This document shows, one piece after another, positions 21,734-28,500 of a DNA stretch of 28,500 nucleotides (the stretch's first letter is position 1; each line of letters begins with the position of its first letter). The stretch spans positions 64,001 through 92,500 of the forward strand of contig RPFO01001527.1 in assembly GCA_009746045.1 (NCBI GenBank). Direction: 5' to 3'. This DNA comes from Mesostigma viride. Lineage: Eukaryota > Streptophyta > Mesostigmatophyceae > Mesostigmatales > Mesostigmataceae. Position numbers and translations under genes: made by a program. A model generated the notes under the pieces. That model ran no database searches. It worked only from the letters and a program-made list of their open reading frames with translations, and had not been told where the DNA came from.

Positions 21734-22306
21734 GGCCTGGCATTGCAGCGAAATTGCGCCTGTAGCCACGCGGCGTTCTGTGAAAAACAGCAGCACCAAG
21801 AAACGGTGCCCACAGCAAGAATTGGGCAGGACGCTAGGGTCACGATGCGTTAAGCATGATTAACACTAGACAGGTACCCCATTCAAAGGAACTGGCGAAC
21901 TGCCCCCCCAGTCGGCCCATGCCATCACTCCACGTAGTAACATGTAATCAATTAATCATCCCACAAACGAATATAGGTAACTGGGCCACCCCAGTTGATA
22001 GAATAAAACACGCAACTACCTTCAAACCTCATGAGCAACCTAGCTTTCTAAATTTGCTACCGCAACGGAGCATTCTAGGTGATGGAACCTAAGTCTATGT
22101 CACCTTTGTGGCCTGGCCTGTCGCGGCACATGAACTTTGGCGCCTCGATGCCCCACTGTCATTGCCCATTACAGCATGCTTAATTCTGTCGTGCCACTAC
22201 TAAGCTCATGCATCACAATCCATTCGGGAGCCTAATTAACAGCCATTTGATTCTGGCACCTCGACCGAAACCAGTGGCCCATCGGGGACCGTTTATCTCT
22301 AATGCC
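21734..22306. other. Intergenic region / 3' UTR of the phosphate carrier gene
   Basis: No gene is seen. TTACA on plus (TGTAA on the gene strand) at 22169-22173, about 134 nt past the carrier stop, matches the TGTAA polyadenylation signal common in chlorophyte algae. That assignment depends on the organism being one. Confidence 0.4.
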
Positions 22307-25060
22307 TCAGTGGCCCGTCGTGGGCAGCCCCACCATGAGCTTGAACGCGTCGTACAGTAGCCACTGCAGAGCGCACAGTGTCCCCACCATGAGCACGCGC
22401 GTGGGCAGGCCCCGCGTCGCCAGGTGTAGCAACCCCGTCTCGCGCACTGCCTGCCAGAAGCCCTGGTCGGCGCCCCCCGTGCCCTTGCGGTGGTTGTTCA
22501 TGCGAGAGACGAGCAGATCCGCGGGCTGCGAGACGACCGAGCACAGCACGCCGGCACTGAACCCGCCCGCGAGGCTCACGGCGAGCTGCCCCGCGGGGCT
22601 GCACGCATGAGCGGGCCTCCGCAGGACCGCCCGATAGAGAAACTCGACGGTACGCTCGAAGGACGCGAACTTCATCATGGTGTAGGGTATCTGGCGGCCC
22701 CACAGGGGGAGTAGCCCCCGATACAACCCCCGAACCCCTCGGCCAATAGCACGCGGCGGAACGCCGCGACCATGCCGCCCGATTGGAAGCTCGGGACGGT
22801 CTGGAGGCGGACCTTGACGGCCTCAAAGGGGCAGAGCGCGAAATCGGCGAAGAACTCGGCGGAGGCCGACGAGATGAGGTAGAGCGCGGTCACGCCGACG
22901 TCACCGAACGGCCACGCGTCAAGGTATATCTTCTTGAAGCGCTCGTAGAGGCCGAACTTGAGCGCGCCCTGGAGGGAGTAGCCGAGCAGGGTGGGCAGCC
23001 ACCCGCGCGTGAACGCGCGCCAACCCCCTCGCGTGCGGTGGTGGTGAAAGCAGACAACATGTTGGGGTACCTGGGGGGAGGGGGGGGGGAGAGGGTGGAG
23101 TGGGGGGCAACGGGGGGGAGTAAGGAGAGAGGGGGCAGGGGAGAGGGGAGGGATGGAGGGCGCGACACGATGAGGGCAAGGGGATGAGCGGTACAACGCG
23201 AGCGGATCGGAATGCACGCAACGGTGGGAGCGGTGGGGACGCTGCACTCTCAAAAAGGGAACGTTGAGCGACCGCGAACGGGAAGCCCCAGTGGTTCGAA
23301 AAAATATGCCGCCGCAAGGCAAGGGATCAACCCCTTGCGACACTGTTGTAGTTAGGGGTGGAGAATGGTTTGGTGGTGATGGCCGGCAGTGGGGTGGGGT
23401 GGGGTGTGCTGGGATGGGGGATGAAGGGGGAAGATATGGCAGGATAGCGGGGCACGAGATGGATTACCAATAAAAGAAAGCCATACTACTAAACAGACAA
23501 ACCATCCCATCCCATCCCATCCCATCCCATCCCATCCCATCCCATCCCATCCCATCCCATCCCATCCCATCCCATCCCATCCCATCCCATCCCATCCCAT
23601 CCCATCCCATCCCATCCCATCCCATCCCATCCCATCCCATCCCATCCCATCCCATCCCATCCCATCCCATCCCATCCCATCCCATCCCTCCCCTCCCCTC
23701 CCTCCCTCCCCTCCCCTCCCCTCCCTCCCTCCCTCCCCTCCCCTCCCCTCCCCTCCCTCCCCTCCCCTCCCCTCCCCTCCCCTCCCCTCCCCTCCCCTCC
23801 CCTCCCTCCCTCCCCTCCCCTCCCCTCCCCTCCCCTCCCTCCCCTCCCTCCCTCCCCTCCCCTCCCTCCCCTCCCTCCCTCCCCTCCCTCCCTCCCCTCC
23901 CCTCCCTCCCCTCCCCTCCCTCCCCTCCCCTCCCCTCCCCTCCCCTCCCCTCCCCCCTCCCTCCCCTCCTCCTCCCCTCCCTCCCCTCCCCTCCCCTCCC
24001 CTCCCTCCCCTCCCCTCCCTCCCCTCCCCTCCCCTCCCCTCCCCTCCCCTCCCCTCCCCTCCCCTCCCCTCACTTCACCTCACCTCACCTCACCTCACCT
24101 CACCTCACCTCACCTCACCTCAACGGTACGGTACTCCCCTCCCCTCTCCTCTCCTCTCCTCTCCTCTCCTCTCCTCTCCTCTCCTCTCCTCTCCTCTCCT
24201 CTCCTCTCCTCTCCTCTCCTCTCCTCTCCTCTCCTCTCCTCTCCTCTCCTCTCCTCTCCTCTCCTCTCCTCTCCTCTCCTCTCCTCTCCTCTCCTCTCCT
24301 CTCCTGTGCTATACAGACAAATAATACAGCTTCATTGCATATTGCAAAAGGGGAAAGGCTCTACAGCCACAGCCACACTCTACCCCTAACCTATCATGCA
24401 CCTCGATGAGCTAGGACTCCTTTCGTGCAGCTCACCTGGACCAGTTGCCCTATTCAAACCCAATCGCTTAGGCCTTAAGTACCCTATTCCCGCCCCCGTT
24501 ACACCAGACAGACATACAGTCTTAGTAGGCATGAAGGCAAACAAACTACCCTATTTGCACCGACACAGCGCATCCTGCCCAGAAAAAAACGCAAGGCGCC
24601 CTATCCCCAGGCACAAGCGACAAACAGTAACATGAACAGCAGAGTCCACCCAGTCCACTTTGCCATGCAAGGCAAGTGTGTTTCCCTTGCAGGATGGTCA
24701 AGGATTCACGTATTATTCAAGCACACGCACGTAGTGAACCCTAACGGACACCATCACTCTACACACAATCTGCAACCCTCACCTACCAACAGCCAACCCC
24801 TCCCCACACCTACCGGACCGGGTCGGTCTGCATGTTGCGCTCTCAACCCCCCCCCCCAATCTTGGACACAGGAAAAGTCTTATTCGTTGTTTATACACAC
24901 ACACACACACACACACACACTACACACATCACACCTACCGGACCGGGTCGGTCTGCATGTTGCACTTGATGATGTCCAACGGCGTGACCAGCAGATGCGT
25001 CAGACCCGTGCTCAGCACCCCGCCCAGCGCACACATGACGTAGAACGCGAGGGAATGCAT
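22307..25060 (-). CDS. Mitochondrial phosphate carrier (SLC25A3 type), with two apparent frameshifts
   Basis: Imports inorganic phosphate with protons into the mitochondrial matrix for ATP synthesis; inner-membrane six-helix carrier. Exon 1 (25060-24939) gives [20 protein letters not shown] then [13 protein letters not shown], the first carrier signature (PxDxxK). Donor GTAGGT joins the acceptor CCCCCCAG before 23070 with the split codon closing: [18 protein letters not shown]. Exon 2 continues [38 protein letters not shown] (second signature), [20 protein letters not shown] (phosphate carrier hallmark), [12 protein letters not shown] (third repeat) and ends [10 protein letters not shown], very like plant carriers. 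The frame breaks by one base at two G5 runs (23024-23028 and 22727-22731); one extra base at each makes exon 2 exactly fit its phases. Start codon choice is provisional, and the first exon overlaps the end of the upstream gene. Confidence 0.88.
23502..24305 (+). repeat. Composite pentanucleotide satellite: CCCAT, CCCCT/CCCT, CACCT, CTCCT blocks
   Basis: Four adjoining blocks: (CCCAT)n at 23502-23685; mixed CCCCT and CCCT units at 23686-24069; (CACCT)n at about 24070-24120; a 20-bp unique spacer with CGGTACGGTAC; then (CTCCT)n at about 24143-24305. Neighbouring units differ by single substitutions or a one-base loss. Open frames across them (repeats of Met-Gly-Trp-Asp-Gly) are artefacts. Confidence 0.97.
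24805..24838 (-). repeat. Exact 34-bp copy of carrier exon 1 end plus donor
   Basis: Positions 24805-24838 are identical to 24930-24963, which holds the last 25 bases of exon 1 and the first 9 of the intron. The copy lies 125 bp further into the intron in the same orientation and retains CGACCCGGTCCGGTAGGTG, a complete second 5' splice site. Confidence 0.95.
24897..24920 (+). repeat. CA dinucleotide repeat
   Basis: A perfect (CA)n run of about 24 bp lies just inside the phosphate carrier intron, about 20 bp from the donor on the gene strand. Confidence 0.95.
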
Positions 25061-28000
25061 GACCACGCGACCCGCCGACGCCGCCTGACCCCCGGCGCCG
25101 CCCCCCCTGGGCTGGACCCTGGTATCCCGTACCCAGGCTCCTCGATATCCTTCAAATCCGATACCTCGAGCTCTTCCCACGCGCCGACAACCATCCCCGA
25201 CCCCAGACCCCGGAAGACCTTCTTCTTCTGGCCCCTGCCCCCCTTCGGGTGCAGCGTGTCCTCGGCCGCGAGGAGCTGGGTGGCGTCCTTCGGACGCCAG
25301 CAGAAACACTGGCTGCCCTCCGGCACGCCTGCAGGCGGGGGGCTCGATGAAGGGACCAGGGCCAGCGGGTCCGGACGCGGGGGCTCGGCCGCCACCACGA
25401 CAGCTAATGCTTGCGATGCCTCGGCCTGCGAAGCACCGTGCCGATCCGCTTGCCGCTCTGCTTGCGTTCGCCCTTGGCTTTGCCCTTGCCCCTGCCCTTG
25501 CCCTTGCGTCTGTCCCTGTTCCTCTCCCTGGCTGGGCCCTGCCTCGTTGCTGCCCGGAGCGAGCGCCACGGCCGGCGTGGCGTCGTCAGCAAGAAGCATG
25601 CGCCGCTGGCCGGGCACAAAACCTGTCCCCGTCACCGCAGGGGTGGCAGCGGTGGTGGTCGTGGCGGCGGTGGCAGCCACCACTGGGACCAGGGAGGTGG
25701 TCGTTGGTGGTGGCGTCGTGGATGGAGGCAGCGGGGATGACGCGGGGGGTGGTGGCTCTACCAGCCGGCACAGCAGCCTGGATTCCATGAACCGGAACAA
25801 ACTGCTGTTGGGGTCGGCCACGACGGCAAGAAGCGTCATGGAGTGCCTGATGTGGAGAAGGGGGGGGAAATGAAAAGAAGGGCAATGTGGAGGAGAGGAG
25901 TAGTGGAGGGGTGGAGGGACGGGGAAAGCGGGGAGGGGGGGCACTCAGGTGGGGCTGTGGGTGACATTAGTGAGCAAGGGAAGGCCATATTGGATGATGA
26001 TGGCCACACACATGGCTGGGGGATGGAAGCAGGACGGGTGCCATGGACGTGGTGCGATCCACTCAATTTCTTGCAGGGTCACTGTGATCCACTCAATTTC
26101 TTGCAGGGTCACTGTGATCGACTCAATTTCTTGCAGGGTCACTGTGATCGACTCAATTTCTTGCAGGGTCACTGCGATCGACTCAATCACTCGGTGGGTC
26201 ACAGTGATCGACTCAATGTATTGTAGGGCCACCGAGAGTCAGAACGGAGGTCAGAGAGCCCCATGCACAGCTACCTACGGCAAACGGAGGTCAGAGAGCC
26301 CCATGCACAGCTACCTAGGGCATACATGGCGCTGCCCGTGGCTAACCACACAGGTTTCTGATTCAAGCACGATTTTTAGGAAAGCTGTTTGTCGTTTGCA
26401 ACATCCTCAACTCATGAGGCCGCCGGCTTGTCCTTGCATGATGACAAGATGTCATGGCCCAATAAGGTTGCTTCTGATTGCATGATGACAAGATGTCATG
26501 GCCCGACACGGTTGCTTGTGATTGCATGATGACAAGATGTCATGGCCCAACATGGTTGCTTGTCATAACCGCAACCCCACCTCATGAGACAACCCGCGAT
26601 GACCCACCTCATGTAAGGCAGCCCTGCCTGTTGCTTACGTAGACACCTATGTATGTAATGACCACTACTCCCGCCCGTAACAAAACACCACCCACCGCAT
26701 GAGGCAGCCCTGCTTGTCTGCCCCAGGGTCCGGGCACCAGTGCGGCCCGTCGATGCGCAGGCTCACGTTGATGCCGACGATGTACACCGCGTAGCCGAAC
26801 GAGGCGAGGAACTCCGCCTGGGCCTTGAGCACGCCAGGGACCCAGGAGGAGGAGAAGCGGGGCGACCAGTTCCACGCGAGAGCGGCGATTCCCTTCACCA
26901 TCAGTGTGGCCTGCATGCCCCGCAGCACCTCCCACTCCATGCCCGCGGCCGCCACGCGCACGATGGTCCACGCAGGCAGGCGGATCGGGGCGTTGCCAGA
27001 GACGATCTGGTGAGAAGGGGGGCGGGGGCGGAGGGGGGGGGGGGAGGGGGAGGGGAAGGGGCCAAGAGGTGGGGGGGGAAGATGGTCGGATGGGGCTTAA
27101 ACGATTAATGAACTATCTTAATGTTTTGTGAATGAGATTGTTTTTAGTAGTATTGTTTTGTAGGCTGCCGAGTTGAGCGGGACAAAGGACGTGAGGGAGA
27201 GGCAGTGGCCCACCCACCCACCCAGCCACCCCATTGAGTACCCCCGTGTGACCAGCCCACCCACCCACCCACCCACCCACCCACCCACCCACCCACCACC
27301 CACCCACCCACCACCCACCACCCACCCACCCACCCACCCACCCACCACCCACCCACCCACCCACCACCCACCCACCCACCCACCCACCCACCCACCCACC
27401 CACCCACCCACCCACCCACCCACCCACCCACCCACCCACCCACCCACCCACCCACCCACCCACCCACCCACCTACCGAATAGAGTACCCCCGTGTGACCA
27501 GCCCACCCACAAATCCACCCAAGTAACCACATGTGTACAGCCCATGTCAAGGCCCACCCACTTGCGTGGGGCCAAGTATCCGTCTACTCGGTACAGGGCA
27601 AGGTACTTATTGTACTAGGTACTTATTTCCCCACCCACAACAAGGCCCAGTAAACAATGTACCCGATGAAACCGCACACGTACTCCAGTAATTCCGCCCA
27701 CCCGCGTGGTGGAAGGGTTGGTACCCCAGTCGAGACTACCCGCCTGGATGCCCATCTAGGCTTTGCTTTGCTACCGCAACGCCACGTCACGCAGCTGCCT
27801 TGATAGATACGATACGCCCTTCCGCTGGAAGACGATCCACAAAATCCAGATACCGGTCAAAAGTAGAATGACCAATAATTGTTAAGTATAGGTCTCTCTA
27901 GGTTTTACCGGTCTATCAAAATGCGGCCACCCACCTGCGTGCCCATCGCGTGCTCCATCTCCACATCAAACGTGGTGACGTCCACCAGCCCCAGCCCCGT

Positions 28001-28500
28001 CGGGCCAGGGCCCATCGACCCCAGGCCCCTAGGCAGGAACGTCCCCCCCATGGCCGGTTTGTCCGTCTGCCGGAACAAGGGCCGCCGCTCCATCCGGTCC
28101 CCCAGCCCCATCCGGTGCACGTACGCGCGCTTGCGCCACGCGTTGGCCTTGATCGCCGCCTTCTGGAGCGTGGAGAAGCCCGACCGGGACGGCTCGTACG
28201 CGACGATGCCGCACTGGGTGCCGATGCGCGACCCATTGCGGTGGTGGAGGTGGAGGGACGACAGGAACGGGAGCATGCTGCCGCCGACGTCGACGAAGAG
28301 GCAGCTGTCGCCCGTCACGGAGAACGACCCCGTGGCCACGGAGTAATGCTGCCCGCTGTCGCCCTTTTCGCCCCCGTGGGAGGAGGACCCGGCCCCGGCC
28401 CCGACGCGCGGCTCGGTCGACGAGAGCACGTACATCTGGCCGATGGCCTCCTCGGCCGTGTGCCAGTGTTGCTGGGAGAACTCAGCCCGCGTGCCGTCGG
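25012..28500 (-). CDS. FkbM-type methyltransferase-like protein, partial at 5' end
   Basis: Three exons: beyond 28500 to 27935, 27006-26696 and 25846-25012, with GT-AG introns and matching phases (0, then 2). Exon 1 carries GSFSVTGDSCLFVDVGGSML, in the position of the SAM-binding motif I (xDVGANxG in the family), then IVAYEPSRSGFSTLQKAAIK, like the xxEP motif. Exon 2 gives PAWTIVRVAAAGMEWEVLRG and ALAWNWSPRFSSSW, the place where FkbM proteins read K(I/V)DVEGxExEVLRG, then FLASFGYAVYIVG. The family methylates sugars and other small acceptors; the substrate here is unknown. The acidic residues normally at DVEG are Ala, so activity is uncertain. Exon 3 begins RHSMTLLAVVADPNSSLFRF, runs through Gln/Gly, Thr and Pro repeats, and ends WEELEVSDLKDIEEPGYGIP before a short tail. 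The last 49 bases overlap the carrier's first exon in another frame. Confidence 0.72.
26056..26235 (+). repeat. 30-bp tandem repeat, 6 copies
   Basis: Units with GATC(C/G)ACTCAATTTCTTGC start at 26056, 26086, 26116, 26146, 26176 and 26206. The first four are nearly identical and the last two diverge. On plus each of the first units contains TTTCTTGCAGGG, a good match to a splice acceptor, though the gene is on minus. The period is a multiple of three, hence the open plus frame. Confidence 0.95.
26243..26320 (+). repeat. 40-bp tandem duplication
   Basis: AACGGAGGTCAGAGAGCCCC begins at 26243 and again at 26283, with near identity through AGCTACCTA. On the gene strand each copy begins TAGGTAGCT, which resembles a 5' splice site. 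Confidence 0.95.
26436..26567 (+). repeat. 44-bp tandem repeat, 3 copies, each with a hairpin
   Basis: Units start at 26436, 26480 and 26524 with GCATGATGACAAGATGTCAT and continue GGCCC...GGTTGCTT. Each contains the inverted repeat ATGACA-AGA-TGTCAT. Divergence is only a few bases per unit. Confidence 0.95.
27007..27934 (-). other. FkbM-gene intron 1 containing a donor-like array
   Basis: The donor CACGCAG/GTGGGTGG begins the intron. The acceptor is TTCTCACCAG before 27006, joining MGTQ to IVSGNAPIR in phase 0. It holds a (GGTG)n array and several isolated copies of the donor neighbourhood (near 27551-27570, 27620-27640 and 27695-27710). Confidence 0.75.
27236..27509 (+). repeat. (CCCA)n array flanked by 28-bp direct repeats
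   Basis: CCCACCCA units with occasional CCACCCACCA variants fill about 27256-27470. GAGTACCCCCGTGTGACCAG followed by CCCACCCA occurs at 27236-27263 and 27482-27509, bracketing the array. On the gene strand the array reads (GGTGGGTG)n, the same letters as the intron's own 5' splice site. Confidence 0.95.

Larger units (their letters stand above)
23071..24938 (-). other. Phosphate carrier intron, 1868 bp, filled with satellite DNA
   Basis: The donor is GTAGGTGTG and the acceptor a long C-rich tract ending CCCCCCAG. It contains the pentamer arrays (23502-24305), a CA repeat (24897-24920) and an exact 34-bp copy of the exon 1 end with its donor (24805-24838). Confidence 0.85.
25847..26695 (-). 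other. FkbM-gene intron 2 with several minisatellites and donor-border copies
   Basis: The donor GTGGGTGG follows CTCATGCG. The acceptor is CTCCACATCAG. It contains tandem repeats of 30 bp (26056-26235), 40 bp (26243-26320) and 44 bp (26436-26567), and decayed copies of the exon 2 end near 26605-26640, 26575-26592 and 26402-26432. Confidence 0.75.

Noticed and set aside
22299-22826. 175-codon minus frame over the carrier 3' half
   Set aside because: It is an out-of-frame shadow; the carrier motifs QIPYTMMKF and GLPTTGH lie in another frame.
23352-24073. Minus-strand frames encoding repeats of Met-Gly-Trp-Asp-Gly or Gly-Glu-Gly-Arg
   Set aside because: They are translations of pentanucleotide satellite inside an intron; the unit length keeps all frames open.
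24632-25873. Long plus-strand open frame (413 codons) with no stop
   Set aside because: It is antisense to the FkbM-gene exon 3 and carrier exon 1, which show family homology and correct splice phases; its composition is that of GC-rich antisense sequence.
25949-26485. Plus-strand frame with a ten-residue repeat (SISCRVTVID)
   Set aside because: The 30-bp tandem repeat keeps the frame open; it lies in an intron of a minus-strand gene and resembles no known repeat protein.
27118-27575. Frames encoding Gly-Gly-Trp-Val or Pro-Thr-His repeats
   Set aside because: These are translations of the CCCA tetranucleotide array in an intron, open in several frames at once.

Overview
This is a eukaryotic nuclear window, most likely from a green alga. 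Exons are GC-rich, introns are long (about 550 to 1900 bp) with GT-AG borders, and coding sequence is rich in Ala, Gly, Pro and Ser homopolymeric stretches. The closest family resemblance I can recall for the phosphate carrier and the UBX-type protein is to plant and algal forms. There are no operons, rRNAs or convincing tRNA genes. The clade assignment is inference; a volvocine-like chlorophyte is only a guess.

All four protein-coding genes I can support lie on the minus strand. (1) 842-4633: a PUB domain, Cdc48/p97-cofactor protein of the UBXN6/PUX2 type, with four exons visible and the C-terminal part running off the left edge. (2) 12411-15624: a Ser/Thr protein kinase with a complete set of catalytic motifs and a low-complexity insertion of about 308 residues in the kinase lobe, plus a possible upstream exon at 15886-16102. 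(3) 25012-28500: an FkbM-type methyltransferase-like protein, 5' end beyond the right edge. (4) 22307-25060: a mitochondrial phosphate carrier (SLC25A3 type) with two apparent one-base frameshifts, both in identical G-run contexts. Exon joins were checked by reading frame and splice phase.

The space between genes is dense with transposon debris. It holds a relic combining an ORF1-like region with a reverse transcriptase fragment (6706-8103), a LINE C-terminal relic (8560-9188), two LINE remnants lying head to head (19832-21620), a tiny 53-bp LINE tail insertion with a 9-bp target duplication (21672-21724), and a roughly 288-bp SINE-like family with tRNA-like A and B boxes (9244-10376). Large simple-sequence arrays fill introns and intergenic DNA: AACT at 17962-18547, four successive pentamers at 23502-24305, and CCCA at 27256-27470.

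The most unusual observation concerns the introns. In at least four introns from three genes the end of the upstream exon, together with its 5' splice site, recurs as exact or decayed copies inside the downstream intron. In the kinase gene the mirror image occurs, with the acceptor plus exon start copied upstream. In the leftmost intron a 59-bp minisatellite has expanded inside one of these exon-derived copies. The tandem duplications therefore appear to be seeded at exon-intron borders.
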